DNA from: Verrucomicrobiota bacterium
GTDB taxonomy: Bacteria; Verrucomicrobiota; Verrucomicrobiia; Limisphaerales; J093
DNA: 59,082 nt
NCBI GenBank assembly: GCA_016871715.1
Contig: VHCO01000017.1
Coordinates: 1-59,082 of the forward strand
Direction: 5' to 3'
A program made the position numbers and the translations under genes. Below, piece by piece: positions 21,430-30,724 of this stretch (positions within the stretch are counted from its first letter, which is position 1; each line of letters opens with the position of its first letter). The notes under the pieces were generated by a model, which saw only the letters and a program-made list of their open reading frames with translations, had not been told where the DNA came from and searched no databases.

Positions 21430-21762
21430 CGGCTCATGGCCCCCATGCGCGCCAACCACCTTGGCGTCGACAGTCCCCGTGCTTCTGCTACCGCCATGTT
21501 TCTGCCCCTCCATGAAGCGCCAGGTAGGGCCGGACCGCCGGGCCGGCCGCACGGGTTCGGTGACCCGCCTCGTTCGGCGCGCCCAGCGGTCGCGCCCTAC
21601 CGGCTCATGGCCCCCATGCGCGCCAACCACCTTGGCGTCGACAGTCCCCGTGCTTCTGCTACCGCCATGTTTCTGCCCCTCCATGAAGCGCCAGGTAGGG
21701 CCGGACCGCCGGGCCGGCCGCACGGGTTCGGTGACCCGCCTCGTTCGGCGCGCCCAGCGGTC
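21421..21762. repeat. Two 171-bp direct repeats carrying a class B hairpin element
   Basis: Bases 21421-21591 and 21592-21762 look identical by eye; a third copy stops after GCGCCT. Each unit has a spacer of about 94 bases and a 77-base element (21524-21600; second copy from 21695) bounded by GTAGGGC and GCCCTAC. Within it the left hairpin has stem GGCCGG/CCGGCC and loop ACCGCCGGG, the centre hairpin is CGGGT-TCGGTG-ACCCG, and the right hairpin (read on the minus strand) has stem GGCGCG/CGCGCC and loop ACCGCTGGG. In the second copy the right boundary has decayed. The 171-bp period is a multiple of three, which leaves spurious open frames across it. No gene is supported between 21310 and 21771. 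Confidence 0.9.
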
Positions 21763-21771
21763 GCGCCTAGC

Positions 21772-23349
21772 TCAGGCGCGGATGACCGTGACGGCCCGAC
21801 CGCCGGGCGTCACGGCGGGCTCAGCGGTGGTGCGTCGCTCGATCGGCGGTTGGCCGCTGCGTTGGTCGAACAACACCAGCCAGCCCGTGCTCAGGCTCAA
21901 CCGCGCCAGGTAGCTGTCCAGTTGCTCCAAGCCTTCGGGCAGCGGGTCCGACCGCCCCTCGCGCCACACCTTCAGATCGAGTGCCAGCGTCTCGCCAGCG
22001 TAACTCACGCACAGGTCGACTCTCCCTGTCCCGACCGCATATTCGCGCTCGATCGTGCCTTCGCCGTTCGTGACGCGTTGCAGAAAGGCCATGAGCACCA
22101 GGTGTGGCGCGATTTCCGGATACGCCGGCGTCTTCAACAGCGGCTCGCCGTGCTGACGCCAGAATCTCAAGAACGCTTCCAACAAAGCGTTCAAATCCAG
22201 TCGGCCGTCCGGCTTTAGCCAGGTCGGGTGTAAGGCCGGAATCGAGTCTTGAGTAACGACGTTGAGCATTCGCGGCAGGACTTCCCGATAGATCGCGTTG
22301 GCCACGCGCAGCCCAACGCCTCGTTCCCGACGAAGCAACCCCAAGTCGATGAGGTATTGAACGTCGTCTTCCGGCACCTCCTCCAGTCTCTCGCCGCCCA
22401 CCAGCGGTGCAATGACCCGCCGCACCCGCGGCTCGCGCAGTTTATCCACCAGTTGATCGAGGTGCGTGTCCCGCCGCAGAATCACGTTCTCCGCGGCTTG
22501 CCGGAACAATTCCTTCGTCACAGGTTGTCCGCGGTCCTTGCCTTCGGCCATGCGAAAACACGCTTCGTACGCCAGCGCGTTGACCAGCCACGGCTGCCCG
22601 CGTGTCAACCGCCACGCCTCGGCCAGCGCGTCCGCCGAAAACGCGTGCCCTGTCTCCCGCGTATGCATGGCGTAAAGCTCGGCGACGTCGGCCTCGGTGA
22701 AATCGCCCAGCCGCAACGATTCGGCTTTGACGTTGAAGGCGCTGCCGCCGGTAACGATCTCCTGCGTGCGGCTGGAGTGAATGCGATAATCCCGCACATC
22801 CCGCACGCCGCAGAGGACGACCGTTTGCGGAAAGGCGCGCGGCCGGTCCGGGTATCCGGCGCGCAACTGGCGCAGCACCGAGATCAACGTGTCTCCCACC
22901 AAAGCATCGACCTCGTCCAGCAGCAGAACCAGGGGTTTGGGGCTTTGCTGGGACCAGCGCGACAGTAAGGTTTTCAGCCCGGCGTGCGGACCGGAATCAT
23001 CCAGCGTGTCTTTGAGATTCTCCTCGACAAAGCGATCCTCGAGCGCCAACGATGCCCGATCCGCCAGCGAGGAAAGCACGGCGTGAATGCCGTCCGGCAC
23101 GTTGTCGCGCGCCGCCTGAGCGGGCTCGATGTTGACGTAGAGCGCGCGCAGTTCGCCACGCTCGTTCAAGTGATCCTGCAACGCGAGCAGGCAAGTGGTT
23201 TTACCCGTCTGCCGCGGCGCGTGGAGAACGAAATACTGTTGCGCCCCGATCAAGGCCTCCAGTTCCGGCAAGCTGAAACGATCCAGCGGCGGCAGCACGT
23301 AATGAAGGTCTGGCTTGCACGGCCCGGCGGTGTTGAAGAAGCGCTTCAC
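21772..23349 (-). CDS. AAA-family ATPase with C-terminal PD-(D/E)XK-like nuclease domain
   Basis: A 525-residue protein from a GTG at 23349; the residues right after it (KRFFNTAGPC...YVLPPLDRF) are the usual N-terminus of this family, which supports that start. Walker A is APRQTGKTT (near residue 45) and Walker B LVLLLDEVDALVGD (near residue 140), followed by a winged-helix-like middle part. The last ~110 residues contain GTGRVDLCVSYAGETLALDL with K following, the D...(E/D)xK spacing of PD-(D/E)XK nucleases. Such ATPases are common, often multicopy, in Bacteroidota, Verrucomicrobiota and Planctomycetes; their function is unclear, and defence or mobile-element roles are only suggested. It begins next to the repeat array and is not in an operon. 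Confidence 0.85.
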   Translation of the reverse strand: MKRFFNTAGPCKPDLHYVLPPLDRFSLPELEALIGAQQYFVLHAPRQTGKTTCLLALQDHLNERGELRALYVNIEPAQAARDNVPDGIHAVLSSLADRASLALEDRFVEENLKDTLDDSGPHAGLKTLLSRWSQQSPKPLVLLLDEVDALVGDTLISVLRQLRAGYPDRPRAFPQTVVLCGVRDVRDYRIHSSRTQEIVTGGSAFNVKAESLRLGDFTEADVAELYAMHTRETGHAFSADALAEAWRLTRGQPWLVNALAYEACFRMAEGKDRGQPVTKELFRQAAENVILRRDTHLDQLVDKLREPRVRRVIAPLVGGERLEEVPEDDVQYLIDLGLLRRERGVGLRVANAIYREVLPRMLNVVTQDSIPALHPTWLKPDGRLDLNALLEAFLRFWRQHGEPLLKTPAYPEIAPHLVLMAFLQRVTNGEGTIEREYAVGTGRVDLCVSYAGETLALDLKVWREGRSDPLPEGLEQLDSYLARLSLSTGWLVLFDQRSGQPPIERRTTAEPAVTPGGRAVTVIRA

Positions 23350-23525
23350 GCCGAGGGCAGCCTATCGCCGACGCGAGCCGGCTTCAACGGGCGATTTCGC
23401 CCGGCAGCCTCAAAGCCCAGCGAACCTGGCGTCTTCGAAGCCACCGCCACGTAGACTAGCCCGGCGGGTACCGCCACACAGCCCGGCATCAAAGTGACGG
23501 TGGTCGCCGGCACTACCCCAGAAAC

Positions 23526-23895
23526 ATGGGGAGGGGCAGAAATATGGGAGGGGCGTCGTGTGCTCCTGGGCAGCCCTTTCGAGTAACAGAAATCGGAAAG
23601 GGCGCCTCCGACGAAAACCTCGCGTCCCCGCACATAGCGGTCGGCGTGGATTGGCTGGAGAGTGAGGGCACCTTCCTGCGGAGACGCGCGTTTGTCTTTC
23701 GGTTCGAGTACGTCACCGTCACGTCGGCCTACTCGAACGCGGTCATGCTGGCACTACTCTCGCGAATCTCGGAGTTTGCGGAGCGAGCTAATCTGCCCGT
23801 GGTTACGCCCATCCAGACTAAGTGGATGGAGCTTGCCGTGATCTTCGAGGATGGCTGGAGGCTGTACTGGCGCAGAGGCGTGCTGATCGGCGCCG
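23526..23895 (+). pseudogene. Hypothetical gene interrupted by the ISAs1-like element
   Basis: The frame from the ATG at 23526 has a plausible core (HIAVGVDWLESEGTF, ISEFAERANLPVVTPIQTKW, EDGWRLYWRRGVLIGA) and now ends artificially at 23918, 22 bases inside the insertion sequence. Removing the element and one copy of the 8-bp target duplication joins codon IGA to bases 25531-25589 in frame, adding about 19 residues (IGADAPDAFFSHPSRAE...) before a TGA at 25589. This reconstruction supports a real gene cut near its 3' end. The family was not recognised; the first ~30 residues may not be coding. Confidence 0.5.
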
Positions 23896-25522
23896 CCAGG
23901 GCCGCTCTGAGCCCTTGAGGGGCTGATTGCCGGAGAAGCACTTAGCGAATTTGCGGGACATACGACCCTCCTCTTGTTCTCCTGGGCCGCATGTCGAAAT
24001 CACGACGGCGAGTGCGAGTGACGGACCCCGCCGAAGCGGCGGTGTTGAACGAACTGGAACTGTGCCTGGTTGCGCCCCACGAGCAGGAGCAGTGGGAGCG
24101 GTTGATGCAGGAGCACCACTACTTGCAGAGTGGCCGGATGGTGGGAGAGCAACTGCGCTACGTGGCCAAATACCGAGGCCGGTGGATGGCCCTGTTGGGG
24201 TGGTCGGCCGCGGCTTACCACTTAAAAGGACGGGAGGGCTGGATCGGGTGGGACCCCAACCAACGGGCGGCTCGGCTGCATCTGGTGGACGCGGCCCGGG
24301 GCTTACGGGCAAGGCAATTGCCGGCCGCTTGGGAGGCACAGGAAAGGCCTATCGCCCGCCGCTGTGCTCTGGCCCAGGAGCAGTTGCGCAGTCTGTGGAC
24401 GGTGCTCCATCAGCAGGTGCCCGAGAGCCGGGACCTGCGCGGATTGCGGCATCGGCAGGCGACGGTGTTGGCCATCACCTTTGCCTTTCTATGGAGCGGA
24501 GGGCAAGGTGGCCACCGGGCGGTGGCGCTCTTCGCCGAGGATCTAAGCCCTCGTCAGCGGGCCAACTTGCGGTGCTGGTTCAACCCGCGCACGCGGACCT
24601 ACGATGTGCCGAGCGAGAATTGTTTCTATCGGGTGCTCAAGGCGGTGCCGGTGCTAGCCTTTCAACAGGCGCTCTGGGCCTGGCAGAAGGCGCGCCACGG
24701 GGCCGAGGACGGCGGGGTGGTGGTCTTGGACGGCAAGGCGCTGCGTGGCAGCGGCAAGACCCAGTTGGTGGGGGCCATCGCTGCGGGCAGTGGACGGACC
24801 TTGGCGGTGGAACCGGTTGCCCAGAAAAGCAACGAGATTCCCGCCGCCCAGACGCTCTTGGAGCGGTTAGACTTGGAGGGGACTATCGCGTTGCTGGATG
24901 GGATGCATACCCAAGTGGAGACCGCCCGCTCGATCGTGCAAGAGGGAGGGGGTGATTACGTGCTCTTCGTCAAGGGCAACCAACAAACCCTCCAAAACCG
25001 AGCTCGCCACTTCCTCCCGGAAGATTTTTCCCCCTCAATACCTGACGGTGAACAAAGGCCACGGGCGGATCGAGTGGCGGGGCATCGCGGTGAAGGAAGT
25101 GAGCCCCGCCCAGATGGGCTTTGCGCACGTCGCCCAGGTGGCTCGGGTTGACCGGATTCGGGAACTCAAGGGCGGCAAGCAGCAGGTGGAGACGGTCTGG
25201 CTGATCACCAGCTTGACACGGGCGCAGGCCGACATGGCCCGGTTGCTGGAGTTAGCCCGGCAATACTGGAGCATCGAGAACCGAACTCACTATCCTTTGG
25301 ATGTGAGCGCCGGGGAGGACCGCTGTCGGGTCCGCCACCCGGTGGCGGCGACGGTGTTGGGCATCCTGCGACGGGCCGTGCAAGCCGAGGCCCGGGCCTG
25401 GGCGCCTCGACAGCCACGCGCGCGGGACCGTACCTGTCCAACCTTCTTTGCGAAAATGAGCCGCCGCATCGGCCAGGTGATTCGTGGCATCACCCGCCCC
25501 ATCTGACTTTAGAGCAGCCCTG
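23896..25522 (+). mobile_element. ISAs1-family insertion sequence with 8-bp target duplication
   Basis: The element is about 1.63 kb and carries one ISAs1-type transposase (23991-25506). Its ends are imperfect inverted repeats: left CAGGGCCGCTCTGA from 23897, right (minus strand) CAGGGCTGCTCTAA from 25522. It is flanked by CGGCGCCG at 23888-23895 and 25523-25530, an 8-bp direct repeat in the 8-10 bp range usual for the family. The repeat is itself palindromic, so the exact boundary could shift by a base. Confidence 0.78.
23991..25506 (+). pseudogene. ISAs1-family DDE transposase, frameshifted at a T5C5 run
   Basis: The first frame (ATG 23991) encodes the N-terminal helical domain and the DDE core start (VVVLDGKALRGSGKT, then IALLDGMHTQVETARSIV and DYVLFVKGNQQTL). 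At TTTTTCCCCC (25025-25034) the protein continues in the +1 frame as YLTVNKGHGRIEWRGIAVKE, then WLITSLTR, the catalytic-Glu region YWSIENRTHYPLDV and the C-terminus, ending at 25506. Together they make a full transposase of about 500 residues. A one-base slip in the homopolymer is the simplest cause: assembly error, inactivating mutation, or (less likely in this family) programmed frameshifting. Confidence 0.82.
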
Positions 25523-25611
25523 CGGCGCCGATGCGCCGGACGCTTTTTTCTCGCACCCTTCTCGAGCTGAGTGCTTCCTGCATGCTTGAGTTGCCCGCAC
25601 TGGGCGCTGCA

Positions 25612-27438
25612 CTAGGGGCGGGAGCCGCGGTAGAATCGATACGGGACGTTGCTCGTCCGAGCCAGGTCCAGCACCACCGCGCCCTCGACGGCCACGTTGG
25701 TCGAGAGGGGCGACCAATGGACCAGATCGGTCGACGACTCGATCACAAGCCGGGAACCGGTGTAGGCGAGCAGCGTAAGCCTCAGAGCATCCTGCGGCAG
25801 CAGGGCAGGCAGAAGGAACCGGCCGTTCGCCGGGGTGAGGTGGAGCGTCAACCTCAGCACGCGGGTTTCCCCGTTGTCGTCGCCGGCGAGGCGGTAGGTG
25901 CGACCTGCCTGCACGAGGTAGTCCGTCGGTTCGGGTGGCCCGAGCGGGTTCTGGTCACGCGGTGGGACGGCTTGCAGGGCGTTCACCTCATCCCCAACGT
26001 AGAGCGCGAAACGGTCGTAAGGTCCCGGTTGGATGCGCAACCGACCGTCCGTCGGCGCGGTCCACTCCCACCAGATCGAAGCCACGGAGGACCCCGCGAC
26101 GGGCGGTTCGCCGGGTTCGACGGTCGCGTTGAGCGTCGTGCCGCTGTCCGTGGCGGAGATGCCGGACAGCTTCGAGCGGTTGACAAAGAGGTCGTTGGCG
26201 GGGCGCTGCAGGACCTGAACCGGAGTCGGCATCGAGAAAGTGGATTTCCCCTGCCGATCGGTTGCCGCGGCGCGCAGCAGGACCGCGCCGGGTGGGGCGT
26301 TGCTCCAGACCGCCGTCCACGGTGGCGACGTGACGGTCGCCAGGAGACCATCGTCCACATAAAACGCCACCTGTGCGATCTCGCCGTCCGGGTCCGAGGC
26401 TTCGGCCGTCAATCCCACCGTGGCTGGCGCGGTGAACTCGGCGCGGCTGCCGGGAGCCAGCAAGTTCGCCAGGGGCGGCAGGTTGCCGTCCTCGACTGTC
26501 ACCTCGACTCGAGAGCCGCCACGTCACCCCCTGTACCGGCGCCCAACGAGGTCCAACCCGAGCCGTCCCAACGCCAGACCTGAGCCGTTCTCAGGTTGGT
26601 CGTGGCATCGGTGCCGTACCCACCCGCATACACGGTTTCTCCCTGAGCAACCAAGGCCTGGACGGAAAGGTCCGGACACGTCCCCAGCGACCCCCATTGC
26701 TGACCATTCCAGAGCAGCACACCCGCTCCTCGCACCGCGGCCAGGATTTCCCGTCCGCGTAGGCGAACGGCGGTGCACGCCCCGGGCAAGCCCGGGCCAA
26801 TGGGTGACCAGGTCCTGCCATCCCAGGCCGCGACGCCGTTGAACCGCTGTGGACCCACGACGGTGAACGTTCCGCCGGCAACAGCCTGGGTCCCCCGAGC
26901 ATCCACGGCTAGCACGGCCGCCAGGCTCGAGGGGGTAGTCAGGTTGTGATCAAGCGGGTTCCATTGATGCCCGTCCCAACGAGCTGTCTACCAGGCAGGT
27001 CACGGTCCCGTCCACACTGCCTCCCATGCTGGACCAGACGCCGCCATTCCAATGCGCCAAGTTCCACGCGCTCGATTCGCCGGTCCACCCGAGCTTCCAA
27101 CCGCCCACGAACAGGTGCGTGCCATCGCCCGCCGCTGCGTAGATGAGGCTGTTGTTCTGGCCCTTCCACAGCGGCTCCGGCCACGGTTCCCAGGTCCCGT
27201 CCCTCCACCGGGCCACGTTACGGATCGGTTCTTCGAGCGGTGCAAAGAACCAACCGACCATCACGACGTTGTCCGGGCCGAATGCAGTCAGGGCGCTAAG
27301 CGCTTCTGTGGGTTGACCGGGCAACGTCAAGCGGTAGAACCGGCTGTCCCAGGCCTCGTCGCCTGCAACTGTGGCGGCTCGGTTGGCAGGGAGACAAAGG
27401 AACGAACTCAGAAGACAAACGACGACGGAAGATCTCAT
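25612..27438 (-). pseudogene. Secreted beta-propeller/Ig-like protein broken by two frameshifts
   Basis: Three frames read as one protein of about 605 residues. Part 1 (27438 to about 26985) has a signal peptide (SSVVVCLLSSFLCLPANRA) and propeller-like repeats (VARWRDGTWEPWPEPLWKG, LAHWNGGVWSSMGG). Part 2 (about 26985 to 26520) resumes in another frame as WDGHQWNPL and gives VAAWDGRTWSPIGPGL and VWRWDGSGWTSLGAG. Part 3 (to 25612) holds an Ig-like domain (TAEASDPDGEIAQVAFYVDD), a jelly-roll-like segment (IWWEWTAPTDGRLRIQ) and the C-terminal RLVIESSTDLVHWSPL tail shared with the giant protein. The second break is at a G5 run (about 26526). No intact start-to-stop frame exists, so it is called a pseudogene or a sequencing casualty. 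Confidence 0.7.
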
Positions 27439-27566
27439 AAGCCAAGTGGATTGGGAACACTCGGATAGTCGAGGGGACGTTATGTGCCTGCGGCCGGTGC
27501 GTCAACGGCAAACAAGGCCGAGCGCGGCACCGCTCAGGCGAGCGCCGCCCTCCCCGCGAGGGGCGG

Positions 27567-28227
27567 CTAGTTTCCGAATGCGACGCGGTAGAAGCGAGCC
27601 GGATGCAGCCGGGGATGGCTGTCGGTTTTCGGGGTGCCATCATCAATCCACTCGGCGATCTCGCCTGCGCCGTTGATCGGTGGGTAGGCGGTTTGCCAGT
27701 GGTCCATGTCTTGGCTGTACTGAATGAGATAGGGGCGGTTGACATTGGAGGAAAAGCGCACACGGAAATTGCCGTCGGGGAGCAGCGCGGTTTCGCCTTC
27801 TGCATAAGCGACTGGGATGCCGCACAGGCTGCCCAGGTTGGCGACGCGGGCAGGGGAGGGTTGGGATGGGCTTGGGCCCAGACCCAACTCACCGGCGTAG
27901 TTCGAGCCCCAGGCATAGAGCTGGCAATCGTTGCCGATCGCCAGGCTATGCATGTAGCCCGCGGAGACCGAGAGCTGGCCCTGATCACACAGTAGGAGCA
28001 CCCCGTGCGCCCCCACGCCCATCGTGACAAACCGTCGCACGCCCGTCGGCCGCGGGACTTCGTCACTGACCGGCTGACCCGAGGTGCCAGTCCGATGGAG
28101 ATACGCGCGGCCTTCGCGGTCGAGCGTGGCATGAAACCCGTAACCCTCGCCCGCGGCGGACCAAGCGCGGCCGCCGGCATCCCCGGGCGAGAGCCTCGCT
28201 TGCCAGACGTTCCAGCGAGCTTGTACC
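27567..28227 (-). pseudogene. RCC1-repeat protein remnant, 5' end missing
   Basis: The frame contains RCC1-type repeats (SAGYMHSLAIGNDCQLYAWG then SNYAGELGLGPSPSQPSPA; also EGYGFHATLDREGRAYL), followed by a tail PYLIQYSQDMDHWQTAYPPI and FYRVAF, the same exported-protein ending seen in its neighbours. The frame stays open across the start of uvrC on the other strand, but there it is only the antisense of the conserved GIY-YIG region, so the RCC1 gene seems to have lost its N-terminus, including any signal peptide. It probably belonged to the same exported-protein group as 25612-27438. Confidence 0.6.
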
Positions 28228-28236
28228 TTGCTGCCG

Positions 28237-29955
28237 ATGCCGGTCACCGAGCCAATTCGTCGCAAGCTGGGCACCGTGCCGCACAAGCCGGGCGTGTACC
28301 TGATGAAGGACCGATTCGGCACGGTGATTTATGTGGGCAAAGCGCGCGATCTGCGGCGGCGGGTGAGCCAGTATTTCCTGCCGTCGCGCCGGTCGGGTTG
28401 GGACCTCAAACTCAATGCGCTGGTCGAGGCGATCCACGACTTCGACGTGCACCAGGTCAAGAGCGATCCCGAGGCGGTCCTGCTCGAGGGGAAGCTCATC
28501 AAAGAATTCCGTCCGCGCTACAACATCAGCTTCCGCGACGACAAACGGTTTCTCCTTCTCAAGATCAACCTCCAGGATCCCATTCCGCGCTTCACCCTCA
28601 CCCGGCTGCGCACCGACGACGGCGCCCGCTATTTCGGGCCCTTCGCCAACTCGGGCGCCCTCCGGCGCACCCTGAATCTCGTCCGGCACAAGTTCAACCT
28701 GCGCGGCTGCCGCACGCTCACGCCCACCGAGAGCGATTACCGGCATTGCCTCTACGCCCACCTCAAGGTTTGCACCGCCCCCTGCATCGGCAACGTCACC
28801 CGCGAGCAGTACCTCCTGCAGATCGGCGCCGCATGCGATTTCCTGGATGGCCAATGCGAGGAAATGCAGCGAGACCTCGAGGCCCAAATGAAACAAGCCG
28901 CCACCGCCCTCGACTTCGAGAAAGCGGCCCAACTCCGCGATCTGCTCGCGGACCTCAAGCGCACCACCCAGAAGACCGAGAAGTTCGAGCGCATCCCCTA
29001 TCGCCTGCCCGTGGCGATCGATCCCGAGCGCGACCTGCTCGAGTTGGCCGACGCGCTCGGCCTGCCGGCCCCGCCCCAGCGCATCGAGGGCTTCGACATC
29101 TCGAACATTAGCGGCACCTTCTTGGTCGCCTCGATGGTCAGCTTCCGCCGGGGCCGACCCGACCGCGCCAACTACCGGCGGTTCAAAATGAAGACCGTCA
29201 CGGGGCAAGATGACTGCGCGTGCATGGCGGAGACCGTCCGGCGCCGTTACACGCGGCTGTTGAGCGAAGTCGGCAAGCCGGGGCAGAAGCGCGACGACGA
29301 AGGCGGCGAGCCATCGCCGCAGGAGCTCCAGAAGCTGGTCGACGAGGTCAGCGCGGCCGCGCGGCGGGGGCCGGTAGCTGCCAGCCAGTTTGTGGAGAAA
29401 CCGGGCTGCACCTTGCCCGACCTGATCTTGATTGACGGGGGCAAGGGCCAACTGAACGCCGCCTGCGCCGAACTAGCTAAGCTTGGGCTTGGCCACCTCC
29501 CGGCGATCGGGTTGGCCAAGGAATTCGAGGAGATCTATCGGCCGGGCCAGGCGCAGCCGATGCGGCTGAACCTGGATTGCGGCGCCGTCAAGCTGCTGCA
29601 GCGGGTGCGCGACGAATCGCACCGGTTCGCCAACACCTACAACGCCCAACTCCGCCTCAAGCGAATCTCCGAGAGCTTGCTCGACGAGTTCCCGGGCATC
29701 GGCCAGACGCGCAAGGCGGCCCTGCTCAAGCAGTTCGGTTCCGTGCACCGGCTTCGCTTGGCCACCGTCGAACAAATCGCCGCCGTGCCTGGCTTTGGCG
29801 GCAAGGCGGCCGAAGAACTCAAGGCCTTCCTCGCCGCGCGCACCGATCGGCCCGAGCCAGCCGCCCGGAACCAGGCCGAGGGGGTGGAAGCGCGTCCAGA
29901 GACCGTCGAGAACCGCGCTCGGAACGGGGTCGGGAGCAGCGACATCGGCTCTTGA
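28237..29955 (+). CDS. uvrC: Excinuclease ABC subunit C
   Basis: Makes both incisions during nucleotide excision repair with UvrA and UvrB. From the ATG at 28237 the protein is 572 residues, slightly short of the common ~600. It has an N-terminal GIY-YIG nuclease (VPHKPGVYLMKDRFGTVIYV), a Cys-containing region (LYAHLKVCTAPCIG), the UvrB-interacting helix (DFEKAAQLRDLLADLKRT near residue 230), the RNase H-like 5' nuclease (IEGFDISNISGT and LILIDGGKGQLNAA) and a helix-hairpin-helix pair (FPGIGQTRKAALLKQFG and VPGFGGKAAEELKAFL). A TTG at 28228 is a less likely start. It stands alone. Confidence 0.96.
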   Translation: MPVTEPIRRKLGTVPHKPGVYLMKDRFGTVIYVGKARDLRRRVSQYFLPSRRSGWDLKLNALVEAIHDFDVHQVKSDPEAVLLEGKLIKEFRPRYNISFRDDKRFLLLKINLQDPIPRFTLTRLRTDDGARYFGPFANSGALRRTLNLVRHKFNLRGCRTLTPTESDYRHCLYAHLKVCTAPCIGNVTREQYLLQIGAACDFLDGQCEEMQRDLEAQMKQAATALDFEKAAQLRDLLADLKRTTQKTEKFERIPYRLPVAIDPERDLLELADALGLPAPPQRIEGFDISNISGTFLVASMVSFRRGRPDRANYRRFKMKTVTGQDDCACMAETVRRRYTRLLSEVGKPGQKRDDEGGEPSPQELQKLVDEVSAAARRGPVAASQFVEKPGCTLPDLILIDGGKGQLNAACAELAKLGLGHLPAIGLAKEFEEIYRPGQAQPMRLNLDCGAVKLLQRVRDESHRFANTYNAQLRLKRISESLLDEFPGIGQTRKAALLKQFGSVHRLRLATVEQIAAVPGFGGKAAEELKAFLAARTDRPEPAARNQAEGVEARPETVENRARNGVGSSDIGS

Positions 29956-30209
29956 CCGTCGACCAACATGCGCCCCACCTCTTCGGCGTCAGCACGACGG
30001 GCAATCGCACCGGTCGCCTGGCCCATACCAACACATGTTGGCCAGCCGCTTGACAAAACCAGTATCCAGCGATCAATGGGCGGGCGGGGCCAACCAGCGG
30101 CAGCATTCGCCGTGCAGCCTTCTCCCTCGCCAACGCGCCGCTCGACTCCTCTATTCACGGCCCGTTGCGTCTGCTTGCTTCGCCCCATGCGAGGGACTAG
30201 GGTGCCCTG

Positions 30210-30428
30210 ATGCTTGAGAGTGCCCAAATCGAGCGAATGTCCGTCGCCGAACGCCTGCAAGCCATGGAACAGCTCTGGGACGCACTTCGTCGTGACGACG
30301 ATGAGATTGCCTCTCCGGAGTGGCATCAGGACATTCTGGAAGCCCGAAAGGCACGGGCGCAGCGTGGCGAGGCCAAGTTCCTTACTTTGGATCAACTCAG
30401 AGCGCGAGTGCGAGGCTCGGGAACCTGA
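30210..30428 (+). CDS. Addiction-module antitoxin (short helical, PF09720-like)
   Basis: A 72-residue protein with the typical pattern of these antitoxins: RMSVAERLQAMEQLWDAL, then an acidic stretch with SPEWHQDILEAR, and a C-terminal KFLTLDQLRARV. The C-terminal half would wrap the toxin. The toxin frame begins directly after it. ATG start at 30210; the TGA at 30426-30428 precedes the toxin's likely GTG by five bases. Confidence 0.8.
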   Translation: MLESAQIERMSVAERLQAMEQLWDALRRDDDEIASPEWHQDILEARKARAQRGEAKFLTLDQLRARVRGSGT

Positions 30429-30433
30429 CGGTC

Positions 30434-30724
30434 GTGATCCTGGAGGACGCAGCCGAGGACATGGAGGCTGGCCGACGGTTTTACGAATCGCGCGAATTGG
30501 GCATAGGTGATTACTTCGTCGAATCGATCCTGTCAGATCTTGGTTCATTGGTGCTCTACGCCGGAGTACATCGTGTGCATTTGGGGTTTCATCGGATGCT
30601 ATCGAAGCGTTTTCCCTTTGGCATCTATTATGAAGTCGAGCGCCAGACTGCATATGTGTATGCGATTCTCGACATGCGCCGCGATCCGCTTTGGATTCGT
30701 CGCGAGCTCCAGAAAAGAAGGTAG
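30434..30724 (+). CDS. RelE/ParE-superfamily toxin
   Basis: A 96-residue protein if the GTG at 30434 is the start; the frame is open further upstream (to 30320), but that part overlaps the antitoxin. Features of the ParE/RelE fold: EDAAEDMEAGRRFYES at the N-terminal helix, a central strand pair (VHLGFHRMLSKRFPFGIYYE) and a C-terminal strand VYAILDMRRDPLWIRR. In these families the toxin blocks gyrase (ParE) or cleaves mRNA on ribosomes (RelE); the sequence alone does not decide. Together with the preceding gene it forms a compact toxin-antitoxin unit. Confidence 0.8.
   Translation: MILEDAAEDMEAGRRFYESRELGIGDYFVESILSDLGSLVLYAGVHRVHLGFHRMLSKRFPFGIYYEVERQTAYVYAILDMRRDPLWIRRELQKRR

Noticed and set aside
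21421..21762. CRISPR array
   Set aside because: The repeats are 171 bp, directly adjacent and without spacers, and there are no cas genes.
21332..21913. Open frames on both strands across the 171-bp tandem repeat
   Set aside because: They persist only because the period is a multiple of three and the sequence is GC-rich; the translations repeat with no family character.
25025..25034. Programmed ribosomal frameshifting in the ISAs1 transposase
   Set aside because: ISAs1 transposases are normally single-frame and no stimulatory structure was recognised; a homopolymer indel is simpler.
21772..25522. ATPase plus neighbouring genes as a new defence island
   Set aside because: The next gene is an interrupted hypothetical with an IS in it; no conserved multi-gene unit can be supported from this window.
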